DNA of 64,000 bases from positions 2,252,001-2,316,000 of the forward strand of contig NZ_CP010945.1 in the NCBI RefSeq assembly GCF_000293885.2. Direction: 5' to 3'. Under the pieces are notes generated by a model. It worked only from the letters and a program-made list of their open reading frames with translations. It was not told the DNA's origin and searched no databases. Positions 44,556-53,862 of this stretch are shown here, in pieces. Positions within the stretch are counted from its first letter, which is position 1. Each line of letters opens with the position of its first letter. The position numbers were made by a program, and so were the translations under genes. Source of the DNA: Pseudomonas fluorescens NCIMB 11764 (GTDB taxonomy: Bacteria; Pseudomonadota; Gammaproteobacteria; Pseudomonadales; Pseudomonadaceae).

Positions 44556-46073
44556 CTATTTCCCTGGCGAATTCAGATTCATGGAGCGCACCGCCCATTG
44601 CTCTGCGGTCTGTTGATCGACCGGTAACGTGAAGCGAAAGGTCGCGCCACGTCCGGGCACATCGATCAGCTGGATATCGCGACCGTGCAGTTGCAGGATC
44701 CGATGCACGATTCTCAGCCCGAGTCCGCCATCGCGTCGTGCACCGCCAATGTTGAACGGGCGCAGGAACAACCCTTCGCGCAGTTCCGGTGCGATGCCGG
44801 GGCCGGTGTCGCTGACGGTGACTTCGATGAACGGTCCTTGTGGGCGCAGGCTCAATTCGATGTCCCCACCTTGAGGGGTATGACGCAGGGCATTGTCGAA
44901 CAGGTTGGTGAGAACCCGCTCGATCAGCCCCAGGTCTGCGCAAGCAGCCGCCACGTTGGGCGCGAAGCTGGCCTTCAGTTCAACCTGGCGCGCTTCGGCG
45001 GTGAGTTCGAATTTCTGGAAGATGTCCTGCACCAGGTCGGTCAGGGAGAAGCGCTCCAGCACGGGCTGCACGAAACCGTGTTCCAGGCGCACCAGCTCCA
45101 GCAACGATTGCGCCAGGCCACCGACCTTGCGGCTTTGATCCAGCGCGATGCCCAGGTAGCGGCGACGGTCGGCGGGGGACAGCGTGGCGTCCTTGAGCGA
45201 CAGGGTTTCCAGATAACCGTGCAACGACGCCAAAGGCGTACGCAGGTCGTGGGAAATGTTCGCCACCAGTTCGCGGCGTTCCTGATCCTGGCGGGTCAGC
45301 GAGCGCCATTGTTCGCTGAGGCGCGCCTGCATCTGCCGGAAGGTGGCGTCGAGGATGGCGATTTCGTCGTGGCTGGCGGTTTTTTCCGCCGGCGCTGGCA
45401 CGGGTGGCGTCGCCGGGACGCCATCAATGTCGAACTGGCTGACGGTTTCGGTCAAACGGCGCAATGGCCGGGTGATCAGGGCAAATGCGGTGAGGCCGGC
45501 AATCAGGCAAAGCAATGCGACCAGTCCGATAGACAGCAGGGCCGTGTTGAGGGCTGCGCTGGTGGCGCCCCGTTCCGCCAGGCGATCGTGGTCTTCGCCG
45601 AGCAACACCACGTAAAGATAACCGACAGGTTTGCCGTCGACCTTCAGCGGTGCCGCGCTGAACACCTTGCGCGCATCGACGCTGCGCGGGTCGTCGCCGA
45701 GAATCGGCAGAGGATCACCCTTGAGCAGGCGCTGGATGGGCGCCAGATCGACCCGTTCCCGGTGAATCCGGCCTTCGGGCGCCGCGCTGCCGACAATCCT
45801 GCCCCCGATGTCGAGCAGATAGACCTCGACACTGGGATTGACCAGCATCAGCTTGCTGAACAGGTCTCGCACGGCGTCGGGCATCAGGCCCCGGGTGTCC
45901 ATCAGCACCGTGTCGCTGGCGATATGTTGGGCCAGGTCCCGGGACAGCCCTTGCACCACTTCCTGTTCATGCATCTGGTTGGAACGCACCTGCATCCAGG
46001 CCGAGGTGCCGCAGCACACCAACAGCAACACGGCAAAAACCAGAGACAGCCGTTGCGTCAGGGTCAGCTTCAT
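44556..46073 (-). CDS. Sensor histidine kinase
   Basis: 505 residues from the ATG at 46073. Two membrane helices (LSLVFAVLLLVCCGTSAW; a second near 180-200, LLSIGLVALLCLIAGLTAFAL) flank a periplasmic sensor of about 140 residues. Then a HAMP-like linker, the H-box ELVANISHDLRTPLASLHGY, N-box LTNLFDNALRHTP, and G boxes VSDTGPGIAP and GGLGLRIVHRI. The start overlaps the regulator stop by four bases. It is divergent from the Msr genes, suggesting it senses oxidative or envelope stress; that is inference. Confidence 0.92.
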   Translation of the reverse strand: MKLTLTQRLSLVFAVLLLVCCGTSAWMQVRSNQMHEQEVVQGLSRDLAQHIASDTVLMDTRGLMPDAVRDLFSKLMLVNPSVEVYLLDIGGRIVGSAAPEGRIHRERVDLAPIQRLLKGDPLPILGDDPRSVDARKVFSAAPLKVDGKPVGYLYVVLLGEDHDRLAERGATSAALNTALLSIGLVALLCLIAGLTAFALITRPLRRLTETVSQFDIDGVPATPPVPAPAEKTASHDEIAILDATFRQMQARLSEQWRSLTRQDQERRELVANISHDLRTPLASLHGYLETLSLKDATLSPADRRRYLGIALDQSRKVGGLAQSLLELVRLEHGFVQPVLERFSLTDLVQDIFQKFELTAEARQVELKASFAPNVAAACADLGLIERVLTNLFDNALRHTPQGGDIELSLRPQGPFIEVTVSDTGPGIAPELREGLFLRPFNIGGARRDGGLGLRIVHRILQLHGRDIQLIDVPGRGATFRFTLPVDQQTAEQWAVRSMNLNSPGK

Positions 46074-46786
46074 GGCTGTTCTTCCCGGGCGGCGAATTTG
46101 TAGCCACGGCCCCACACCGTGAGGATGCGCACCGGTTGTGCGGGATCGACCTCGATCTTTGCCCGCAGGCGGTTGATGTGGGTATTGACCGTGTGCTCGT
46201 AGCCTTCATGGCTGTAACCCCACACGGCATTGAGCAGGTCCATGCGCGAAAACACTTTGCCAGGCTGGCGGGCGAAGAAATACAGCAGGTCGAACTCCCG
46301 TGGCGTGAGGTCGAGACGCCGACCGTCAAGGGACACCTCGCGGGTGATCGGATCGATGGAGAGGCCGTCGATGATCAGGCTGCCGGCGTCCATTTTCAGG
46401 TTGCGCGCCATGGCGTCGACCCGACGCAGCAGCGCCTTGACCCGGGCGACCAGCTCGAGCATGGAAAAGGGTTTGGCCAGGTAATCATCGGCACCGAGTT
46501 CCAGGCCCAGTATCCGATGCACTTCGCTGGAGCGCGCACTGGTGATGATGATCGGCGTGTAGCGGGCCATGGCGCGGGCGCGGCGACAGATTTCCAGGCC
46601 GTCGACACCCGGCAGCATCAGGTCGAGGATCAGTGCGTCCCAGTTTCCCTGCTGCAGCAGTCGCATGCCTTCATTGCCATCGGCGCAGTGCACCACCTCG
46701 AACTGCTCATCGCGTAGATGCAGGCAGATAAGGTCGGCGATATGCAGGTCGTCCTCAACCACGAGGACGCGTTTGGTCGGTTCCAT
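46070..46786 (-). CDS. OmpR-family response regulator
   Basis: 238 residues from the ATG at 46786 (AAGGA nine bases upstream; a TTG three codons earlier is less likely). Receiver domain with VLVVEDDLHIADL, the phospho-acceptor Asp in ALILDLMLPG and the conserved Lys in YLAKPF. The C-terminal winged helix ends RILTVWGRGYKFA. Pairs with the kinase that it overlaps and probably regulates the divergent msrB-dipZ-msrA genes 150 bp away. Confidence 0.94.
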   Translation of the reverse strand: MEPTKRVLVVEDDLHIADLICLHLRDEQFEVVHCADGNEGMRLLQQGNWDALILDLMLPGVDGLEICRRARAMARYTPIIITSARSSEVHRILGLELGADDYLAKPFSMLELVARVKALLRRVDAMARNLKMDAGSLIIDGLSIDPITREVSLDGRRLDLTPREFDLLYFFARQPGKVFSRMDLLNAVWGYSHEGYEHTVNTHINRLRAKIEVDPAQPVRILTVWGRGYKFAAREEQP

Positions 46787-46937
46787 CAAGCTCAATCCTT
46801 CGGCGCAATGAGCGCATTGTGCGGGTTTTCCGGGGCCAGAGTTATCACGAATTGTTTAAGTTCCCGTGAGGATTTGGCGATCAACCCAAGCCTAGGCTGT
46901 GTTCCATGAAAGGCACTTTGGATTATTGGAGACGGCC

Positions 46938-47456
46938 ATGTTTTCACGGCGACAATTTCTACTGGCGAGCGGCGGGCTGGGGGCTGCAGCCCTGGTGATC
47001 GGTGTATTGCCAAAATTTGCCGCCCGTTCCGCACTGGTCAGCGATGCCAGTGCCGAGGAGATTTTCGAGGTGACCCACAGCGACAGCGAGTGGCGCGCCC
47101 TGCTCAGCGCCGAGCAGTACGAAATACTGCGCGAGGAGGGCACCGAACGGGCCTACAGCAGTGCGCTGAACAATGAGCACCGTGAGGGCCTCTTTGCCTG
47201 TGCCGGTTGCGACCTGCCGTTGTTTTCATCCACCACGAAGTTTGACAGCCGCACCGGTTGGCCGAGTTTCTGGGCGCCGCTGGACAAGGCCGTGGCGACC
47301 CGTCAGGACCGATCCTTCGGCGTGCTGCGCGAAGAGGTTCACTGTCGGCGTTGCGGTGGTCATCTGGGGCATGTCTTCGATGACGGGCCCAAGCCCACCG
47401 GCCTGCGTTATTGCATGAACGGTCTGGCGATGACCTTCAAGCCACAGGCGGCTTAA
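46938..47456 (+). CDS. msrB: Exported methionine-R-sulfoxide reductase MsrB
   Basis: 172 residues. The N-terminus MFSRRQFLLASGGLGAAALV has the twin-arginine pattern of Tat export. The MsrB domain shows the zinc CxxC pairs (FACAGCDLP; HCRRCGGHLGHVF) and the catalytic Cys in GLRYCMNGLAM. The resolving Cys found in many MsrBs just before GWPSF is Thr here (SRTGWPSF), so it seems to be a one-Cys type. Probably reduces oxidised methionine in periplasmic proteins. Start follows TTGGAGACGGCC. Confidence 0.9.
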   Translation: MFSRRQFLLASGGLGAAALVIGVLPKFAARSALVSDASAEEIFEVTHSDSEWRALLSAEQYEILREEGTERAYSSALNNEHREGLFACAGCDLPLFSSTTKFDSRTGWPSFWAPLDKAVATRQDRSFGVLREEVHCRRCGGHLGHVFDDGPKPTGLRYCMNGLAMTFKPQAA

Positions 47457-47472
47457 CCCTCTCTTTCATTTC

Positions 47473-49254
47473 ATGCAGGTCGACGCAATGTGGCTTCTGG
47501 TTCTCGCTTATCTCGGTGGTGTGTTGACGATCGTCAGCCCGTGCATCTTGCCGGTACTGCCGTTTGTCTTCGCTCGCACCGGGCAGCCGTTCATGAAGAG
47601 CAGCTTGCCGCTGCTGGCGGGGATGGCACTGACCTTCGCGCTGGTCGCCTCGTTGGCAGCGGTGGGGGGCGGCTGGGTGGTGCAACTCAACCAGTACGGG
47701 CGCTGGCTCGCATTGGTATTTGTTGCATTGTTCGGCTTGACGTTGTTGCTGCCGCAACTGGCTGAGCGCCTGACGCGTCCGCTGGTGGCGGCTGGCAGTC
47801 GTTTGTCGGAAGCCGCCGGTGCCGATTCGCGGCCGCGTCCCGGCGCTTCGTTCCTGATCGGCGTTGCAACCGGCCTGCTCTGGGCGCCATGTGCCGGGCC
47901 GATTCTGGGGCTGGTACTGACCGGCGCCGCGTTGCAAGGGGCAAGCATCGCAACCACCCTGTTGCTGTTGGCCTATGCCGCCGGTGCCGCCACTTCCCTT
48001 GCGGTGGCATTGCTGTTGGGCGGCAAAGTCTTCGCCGCGATGAAGCGTTCCATCGGTGCTGGCGAGTGGGTCCGTCGAGGTTTGGGCGCGGCGATGCTGG
48101 CAGGTGTGGCGGCGATTGCCCTGGGGCTTGATACGGGGATTCTGGCGCGGGTTTCGACGGCGTCCACGGGCGGTATCGAGCAGGCGCTGGTTGGGCGGTT
48201 GGCCAGGTCACCCAATGAAAGCGGGACAATGATGGCACGTGATCCCGGTGGTGCAATGAAAGCGGCAGACCAAAAGCCGGGCGCGCTGCCGATCGAAGGC
48301 AACCTCCCACCGCTGGACGGCGCCGTGCAATGGCTCAACTCACCCCCTCTCACTGCTCAGGCGTTGAAGGGCAAAGTGGTGTTGGTGGATTTCTGGACCT
48401 ACTCCTGCATCAACTGCCTGCGCACACTGCCCTATGTGAAGGCGTGGGCCGAAAAGTATCGTGATCAGGGCCTGGTGGTGATCGGCGTCCATGCGCCCGA
48501 ATTCGCTTTCGAACGCAATGTTGGCAACGTCACCAAAGCCATGAAGGACCTGGGCATCACCTACCCGGTGGCCATCGATAACGACTACAAGATCTGGCGT
48601 GCCTTCAACAACGAATACTGGCCCGCCCACTATTTTGCCGACGCTCAGGGGCGCATTCGCTACCACCACTTTGGCGAAGGCGATTACGCCGAGTCGGAGC
48701 GGGTGATCCAGCAATTGCTGCGTGAGGCGGGCGCCGCCAAGGTGGCCGACGGGTTGATCAATGCCAATGCCGAGGGTGTTCAACGCGCGCCGGACATGAA
48801 CGAAGTGCTGTCACCGGAAACCTATGTCGGCTACCAGCGCTCGGAGCATTTCGTCCCCGAAACCAGTCTGGTTCCCGACAAGTCGACGACCTATAACCCG
48901 CCGTCGCAACTGGCCCTGAATGACTGGAGCCTGGGCGGTCAGTGGACTGTCGGCTCGGAGCGAGCCACCTCAAGCGCGCCAGCCAGTCGCATCGTCTACC
49001 GCTTCCACGCTCGCGATCTGCACCTGGTGTTGGGGCCTGCCGCCGATGGTAAACCGGTGCGCTTCAAAGTCCTGATTGACGGAAAAGCCCCCGGTGATGC
49101 CCACGGTACGGACGTCGCCCCCGATGGCAGTGGCAGCGTGACCGAGCAACGTTTGTATCAATTGGTGCGCCAACCCGACGGTGTCACGGATCGAACCTTC
49201 AGCATCGAGTTTCTCGACCCCGGCGTCTCGGCGTATGCCTTTACCTTCGGCTGA
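47473..49254 (+). CDS. DipZ-type CcdA-thioredoxin fusion
   Basis: 593 residues. Residues 1-230 form a CcdA-like membrane domain with redox cysteines in VSPCILPVLPF and WAPCAGPILG. Residues 310-440 form a periplasmic thioredoxin-like domain with CxxC in YSCINCLRTLPYV. The last 130 residues are a beta-rich domain typical of DipZ proteins. It passes electrons from cytosolic thioredoxin to the periplasm. Between msrB and msrA it is very likely their reductant source. The start may be the ATG 15 bp further in. Confidence 0.9.
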   Translation: MQVDAMWLLVLAYLGGVLTIVSPCILPVLPFVFARTGQPFMKSSLPLLAGMALTFALVASLAAVGGGWVVQLNQYGRWLALVFVALFGLTLLLPQLAERLTRPLVAAGSRLSEAAGADSRPRPGASFLIGVATGLLWAPCAGPILGLVLTGAALQGASIATTLLLLAYAAGAATSLAVALLLGGKVFAAMKRSIGAGEWVRRGLGAAMLAGVAAIALGLDTGILARVSTASTGGIEQALVGRLARSPNESGTMMARDPGGAMKAADQKPGALPIEGNLPPLDGAVQWLNSPPLTAQALKGKVVLVDFWTYSCINCLRTLPYVKAWAEKYRDQGLVVIGVHAPEFAFERNVGNVTKAMKDLGITYPVAIDNDYKIWRAFNNEYWPAHYFADAQGRIRYHHFGEGDYAESERVIQQLLREAGAAKVADGLINANAEGVQRAPDMNEVLSPETYVGYQRSEHFVPETSLVPDKSTTYNPPSQLALNDWSLGGQWTVGSERATSSAPASRIVYRFHARDLHLVLGPAADGKPVRFKVLIDGKAPGDAHGTDVAPDGSGSVTEQRLYQLVRQPDGVTDRTFSIEFLDPGVSAYAFTFG

Positions 49255-49285
49255 TAGCCGCTTCATTTACTCAGGAAACAGCCTC

Positions 49286-49993
49286 ATGAAAACCCTGTTC
49301 ACCTGGCGCCGCACCCTGTTGGGGCTGGCTGCCGCAGGCATCATCGGTCAATGTTCGGCATTCTCTTTCGGTGCAGCCGAAGAAGCGGTCATCATTCCCC
49401 CTCCGGCCCTCGACGAAACCAATCAGGCCCACAGCGAAACGGCGGTCTTCGCCGGCGGTTGCTTCTGGGGTGTGCAAGGGGTGTTTCAGCATGTCAAAGG
49501 CGTGAAGAAGGCGGTCTCAGGCTATGCCGGCGGTGCCGCCAACACCGCTCGATACGAACGCGTCAGCGACGGTGATACCGGGCACGCAGAATCTGTCGAG
49601 GTCACCTTCGACCCCACTCAAGTCAGCTACGGCTCCCTGTTGCAGATCTACTTTTCCGTCGCGCACAACCCGACCGAACTCAATCGTCAGGGGCCTGACC
49701 GCGGTACTCAGTACCGATCGGCGATTTTTCCGGAAAACAGCGAACAGCAGCGTGTCGCCCAGGCTTACATTGCCCAGCTCGATGCCGCCAAATCCTTCAA
49801 CAAACCCATAGTGACCAAACTGGAAACCTATAACGGTTTCTATCCGGCGGAGGAGGAACATCAGGACTTTCTGACCGAGCATCCAACCTACCCGTACATC
49901 GTGATCAACGACCTGCCGAAAGTGGCGCAGTTGAAACAGTTGTACCCGGAGCGGTATCAGGAAAAACCGGTGCTGGTGAAGTCGGGGATGTGA
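49286..49993 (+). CDS. msrA: Exported methionine-S-sulfoxide reductase MsrA
   Basis: 235 residues. A basic-hydrophobic leader (MKTLFTWRRTLLGLAAAGII) precedes the MsrA domain with catalytic Cys in AVFAGGCFWGVQG, then GYAGGAANTARYERVSDGDT, GHAESVEV, and GTQYRSAIF. After the leader that is the only Cys, so no resolving Cys is seen and direct reduction by the DipZ thioredoxin domain is likely. The start at 49286 follows CAGGAAACAGCC. Third gene of the exported Msr set. Confidence 0.91.
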   Translation: MKTLFTWRRTLLGLAAAGIIGQCSAFSFGAAEEAVIIPPPALDETNQAHSETAVFAGGCFWGVQGVFQHVKGVKKAVSGYAGGAANTARYERVSDGDTGHAESVEVTFDPTQVSYGSLLQIYFSVAHNPTELNRQGPDRGTQYRSAIFPENSEQQRVAQAYIAQLDAAKSFNKPIVTKLETYNGFYPAEEEHQDFLTEHPTYPYIVINDLPKVAQLKQLYPERYQEKPVLVKSGM

Positions 49994-50014
49994 GAGGAGG
50001 GGCGAGCACAACGC

Positions 50015-51031
50015 TCACCCCGTAATCACATTCTTGCCCGCCACCTTTGACCGATACAACGACTGATCTGCCCTGGCCAGCAGTCCGGTCTGCTGTTCTT
50101 CATCGAAGCGCTGAACCACACCAAAACTGAGGGTCAGTTGAAAGTCTCCCACGGGCGGCAAGTCGGCGAGGCTTTGGCGGATGGTTTCGGCAAGGGTTCT
50201 GGCCTCGGCCAGCGGCGTGTTGGGCAGGACCATGATGAATTCATCGCCACCCCAGCGCGCCAGCAAATCGCCGTCGCGGACGCAGCGCTTCACACTCTCG
50301 ACCACCTGCACCAATGCGGCATCACCCAACGCATGACCGTAGTGATCGTTGATGTTCTTGAAGTCGTCGATGTCCATCGCAATCAGCGACAGCGGCTGTC
50401 GAAAGCGTTGGGCGCGGTTACATGCCTGGGGAAGGGTTTTACTCAGGCGATATCGATTGGCGGTTAAGGTCAGCGCGTCGGTTTCCGCCAGTTTGCGGTT
50501 TTCTTCGAGTTGGATCTGTAGCTGCTGGTTGACCCGGGATAACTCTCGAGTGCGTTCTTCGACGATGGCTTCGAGGGATTGATTCCTTCGTTCAAGCGCT
50601 TCGAGCAGGAGTTTCTTGTCCTCAATGCTGCGGTGCGCACCGACCATGCGCGCGACCGAACCGTCGGCATTACGTGCAAGTACGTGGCCACGATCTTCGA
50701 TCCAGATATAGCGCCCGTCCTGTGTGCGGCAGCGATACTCGGCTTGATAACCGGGAGCCCGTTGGCTCAGGTAGTCGTCAAACAGGGCCATGACCCGCGG
50801 GTAATCGTCGGGGTGCATCACGTTTTCCCAGGTCAACACCGTGTTGTCGAGGGAGTGAGGTGCGTAGCCAAGCATTTCGTACCAGCCGGGGTTGCGGTAA
50901 ACGAAACCGGTATTGGCGTTCCAGTCCCAGATGCCGTCACTGACCAGTTCCATAATGGTATGAAGCATGTTTTCGTTCAAATCAGACAGATTGAACTTCA
51001 ACGCTTCGATATCCGAGTCCCCACCCATCAT
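50015..51031 (-). CDS. PAS-GGDEF diguanylate cyclase
   Basis: 338 residues: PAS/PAC at about 25-145 (DGIWDWNANTGFVYRNPGWY; QDGRYIWIEDRGHVLARN), a coiled-coil linker, and a C-terminal GGDEF domain with the intact RWGGDEFIMVLP motif and preceding DIDDFKNINDHYGHALGD. Expected to make c-di-GMP, which in this bacterium would also reach the Alg44 PilZ receptor. No obvious I-site RxxD five residues before GGDEF other than RDGD, which is close. Single cytosolic gene; GGGAGAGCA precedes the ATG. Confidence 0.92.
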   Translation of the reverse strand: MMGGDSDIEALKFNLSDLNENMLHTIMELVSDGIWDWNANTGFVYRNPGWYEMLGYAPHSLDNTVLTWENVMHPDDYPRVMALFDDYLSQRAPGYQAEYRCRTQDGRYIWIEDRGHVLARNADGSVARMVGAHRSIEDKKLLLEALERRNQSLEAIVEERTRELSRVNQQLQIQLEENRKLAETDALTLTANRYRLSKTLPQACNRAQRFRQPLSLIAMDIDDFKNINDHYGHALGDAALVQVVESVKRCVRDGDLLARWGGDEFIMVLPNTPLAEARTLAETIRQSLADLPPVGDFQLTLSFGVVQRFDEEQQTGLLARADQSLYRSKVAGKNVITG

Positions 51032-51093
51032 TGCTCTCCCTGACCAAAGTGACCCGTCAGTCGAGGAGATTAGTCGATGGCGCCTTCAGCCCG

Positions 51094-51999
51094 CTAGTGC
51101 TTGCCCCACATCCGCATGGCAAAGTCGACGAAACTGCGCAATTTCGGCAAACGGTAGCGATCCTGAGCATACATCAGGCTCATCGGCCGGTTCGGCGGCA
51201 GGTAATCCGGCATCACGGCCACCAGTTTCCCGTCCTTGAGGTCTTGCTCCACCAAGGCGTCGGGCAACAACACGATGCCCATGCCGGTGCGTGCCGCCTG
51301 ATGCAAGCCTGCGGAGCTGTTGATCAGCATGGGGCCACTGACCGCCACAGTTACCTCGCCTTCGGCCCCGGTCAGGCGCCATTCCTTTTCCACCGAGTGC
51401 CAGTCATCGCCGGCCGGGTAGGCAAAGGACAGGCAATCGTGGTGTCGCAGGTCATCCGGTTTTTCCGGGTTGCCCCGGCGCGCCAGGTAGCTCGGTGAGG
51501 CGCACATGGTCAGCGTGTAATCCTCGAGTGGGCGGGCGATCAGGTTGGTCGTTTCCATGTTGCCCAGCCGAAACGCCACGTCGAAACCGTTTTCCAGCAA
51601 GTCCGGACGCCGATTGGTGAGGACCACGTCCAGTTTGACGCGCGGACAAAGCAGGGCGAACTCGCTTAACGCGGGCGCGAGTTTTTCGGTGCCGAACGTC
51701 AGCGGTGCGGTGAGGCGCAGGGTGCCGCTCGGCTCGTCCAGGGCTTGCTCGGCCAGGCGTTCGGAATCGGCCACCAGCCCCAGTACTTCGAGGCAGCGCT
51801 GATAGTACGCGGTGCCGAATTCCGTCAGCCGTTGGCGCCGCGTCGTACGGTTGAGCAAGCGCACGCCCAGGCGTTGCTCCAGTGCCCGCAGATGATTGCC
51901 GACCATGGTGGTCGACATTTCGCAGTGAAAAGCGGCGGCGGTCATGCTGCCGGATTCCACCACTCGGACGTAAACGGTCATTGCCTGGAACAGGTCCAT
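51094..51999 (-). CDS. LysR-family transcriptional regulator
   Basis: 301 residues from the ATG at 51999 (MDLFQAMTVYVRVVESG; a TTG two codons before it is not needed). The HTH is SMTAAAFHCEMSTTMVGNHL, followed by RLLNRTTRRQRLTEFG. The effector domain has the LysR_substrate pattern (LRLTAPLTFG, GFDVAFRLG, LIARPLEDY). Divergent from the aminotransferase gene at 52102 with about 100 bp between, so that gene is a likely target. Confidence 0.92.
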   Translation of the reverse strand: MDLFQAMTVYVRVVESGSMTAAAFHCEMSTTMVGNHLRALEQRLGVRLLNRTTRRQRLTEFGTAYYQRCLEVLGLVADSERLAEQALDEPSGTLRLTAPLTFGTEKLAPALSEFALLCPRVKLDVVLTNRRPDLLENGFDVAFRLGNMETTNLIARPLEDYTLTMCASPSYLARRGNPEKPDDLRHHDCLSFAYPAGDDWHSVEKEWRLTGAEGEVTVAVSGPMLINSSAGLHQAARTGMGIVLLPDALVEQDLKDGKLVAVMPDYLPPNRPMSLMYAQDRYRLPKLRSFVDFAMRMWGKH

Positions 52000-52101
52000 T
52001 ATCAAGCCCGACTTTAAAATGATTGAAGTGTTGCAGCGTTTATCCAGCTCAGGTGGCTAACCATACTGCAAAAACACCGACTATTGATGGAGCTTGATGT
52101 C

Positions 52102-53292
52102 ATGACCGCCGCTTGCCTGATGAGCACTTACCAACCACTGGCCTTGAGTTTCACCAAAGGCCTGGGCACACGCCTGTGGGATCAGGCCGGTCGTGAATAC
52201 CTGGACGCGGTGGCGGGCGTGGCGGTGACCAATGTCGGCCACTCCCACCCCAGAATTGTTTCCGCCATCAGCGAACAGGCGGGGCTGTTGTTGCACACCT
52301 CCAACCTCTACAGCATCGACTGGCAGCAGCGTCTGGCGCAGAAACTGACCCGGCTGGCGGACATGGAGCGGGCGTTCTTCAACAACTCCGGGGCCGAAGC
52401 CAATGAGACCGCGCTGAAACTGGCGCGGCTGCATGGCTGGCACAAAGGCATCGAGCAGCCCTTGGTGGTGGTCATGGAAAATGCCTTTCATGGCCGCACG
52501 CTCGGTACGTTGTCCGCCAGCGATGGCCCTGCTGTACGCCTGGGTTTCAATGAACTGCCGGGAGATTTCGTCAAAGTTCCGTTTGGCGATCTCAAGGCAC
52601 TGGACAAGGTGCAACAGGCCCACGGCCCGCGTATCGTGGCGATCCTGATGGAACCGATTCAGGGTGAGAGCGGTGTGCAACTGGCCCCGCCGGGTTACCT
52701 CAAGGCCGTTCGTGACCTGTGCAACCGGCGCGGATGGCTGCTGATGCTCGACGAAATCCAGACCGGCATCGGTCGCACCGGCCAGTGGTTCGCGTTCCAG
52801 CACGAAGGCATCGTTCCGGATGTCATGACGTTGGCCAAGGGCTTGGGTAATGGCGTCCCCATCGGCGCCTGCCTGGCCCGGGGCAAAGCCGCAAACCTCT
52901 TCACCCCTGGCAGCCACGGCAGCACCTTCGGCGGCAATCCGCTGGCCTGTCGCGTGGGTTGCACCGTGCTGGACATCATCGAAGAACAGGGCTTGCTGGA
53001 AAACGCCAAAGTACAGGGCAAACGCTTGCTCGACAGATTGCACACAGAGCTGGCCGATGACCCGAACGTGCTGGCCATCCGTGGCCGGGGCCTGATGATC
53101 GGCATCGAACTCAAGCAACCGATTCGCGACCTGACCCTGATCGCCGCGCGGGATCACGGTTTGTTGATCAACGTGACGCGGGGCAAGACCATCCGCTTGC
53201 TGCCGCCGCTGACGATTGATGAGCGAGAGGTGGAGATGATTGTCAGAGGGGTTTGTCGGGCGGTGAGTGCAGCCTCAGTTTTTACTCAATAA
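52102..53292 (+). CDS. Class III aminotransferase, ArgD/acetylornithine type
   Basis: 396 residues from the ATG at 52102 with GGAG nine bases upstream. Motifs are [71 protein letters not shown] and the PLP lysine in [15 protein letters not shown], then [10 protein letters not shown]. Transfers the amino group of acetylornithine or a related omega-amine. Many Pseudomonas have several argD-like genes; this copy pairs with a LysR regulator rather than other arg genes, so it may be catabolic. Confidence 0.9.
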   Translation: MTAACLMSTYQPLALSFTKGLGTRLWDQAGREYLDAVAGVAVTNVGHSHPRIVSAISEQAGLLLHTSNLYSIDWQQRLAQKLTRLADMERAFFNNSGAEANETALKLARLHGWHKGIEQPLVVVMENAFHGRTLGTLSASDGPAVRLGFNELPGDFVKVPFGDLKALDKVQQAHGPRIVAILMEPIQGESGVQLAPPGYLKAVRDLCNRRGWLLMLDEIQTGIGRTGQWFAFQHEGIVPDVMTLAKGLGNGVPIGACLARGKAANLFTPGSHGSTFGGNPLACRVGCTVLDIIEEQGLLENAKVQGKRLLDRLHTELADDPNVLAIRGRGLMIGIELKQPIRDLTLIAARDHGLLINVTRGKTIRLLPPLTIDEREVEMIVRGVCRAVSAASVFTQ

Positions 53293-53311
53293 TGATATCT
53301 GCACGTCCGAT

Positions 53312-53821
53312 TCAAACGCCATCCTTTGGCCGCTTCAGGCTTTTCACGAATGCCGCGACCTCATTCCCATTCATCAGTTTGATTTTTGAACCCGCGAAAG
53401 CTTCGTACAGCCGCTGATGCGCCAGAAAACCACTGGAGTCTTCGTGGGAACGATAACTGCCGGCCCACGCCAGCAGCGCCATCAACAACTCATCCTCCTC
53501 CGGTCTGTGTTCTCGCTGGCGAATATTGGCAACGCACTGTTCATCATCAACACACAACCAGATCAACGCTGTAGCGCGGTGGATAATTTCGCTGACGATC
53601 CAGCCGTAAACACCTTCGATCACCCAGCGTTTTTCGTCTGCCGCGATCCGCGCCATGCCCAATGCTTCGGCGCGTGGGCGGGCGATGCTGTGTTCGTCGG
53701 ACAACCAGTGGATCGAATCGAGATCGATCCACGGTGATCGCAGATGTCCAGCCAACCGCTCGGCCAGCCAGCTTTTGCCCGAGCCGGAGTTGCCGATGAT
53801 CAGTGTCCGAGCGAGATTCAT
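53312..53821 (-). CDS. P-loop kinase-like protein (adenylate/shikimate kinase fold)
   Basis: 169 residues. The Walker A is LIIGNSGSGKSWLAERL at the N-terminus. It continues with WIDLDSIHW, a region like RWVIEGVYGWIV and IWLCVDD. This fits small AAA_17/FlaR-like P-loop proteins often annotated as adenylate kinases. No lid domain typical of true adenylate kinase. Substrate unknown. It lies 41 bp before the PhoD-like gene end and shares its strand. Confidence 0.8.
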   Translation of the reverse strand: MNLARTLIIGNSGSGKSWLAERLAGHLRSPWIDLDSIHWLSDEHSIARPRAEALGMARIAADEKRWVIEGVYGWIVSEIIHRATALIWLCVDDEQCVANIRQREHRPEEDELLMALLAWAGSYRSHEDSSGFLAHQRLYEAFAGSKIKLMNGNEVAAFVKSLKRPKDGV

Positions 53822-53862
53822 ATCCGGTGGCCTGCGTTAACGTGGGGCGGGAGCGATGACCG

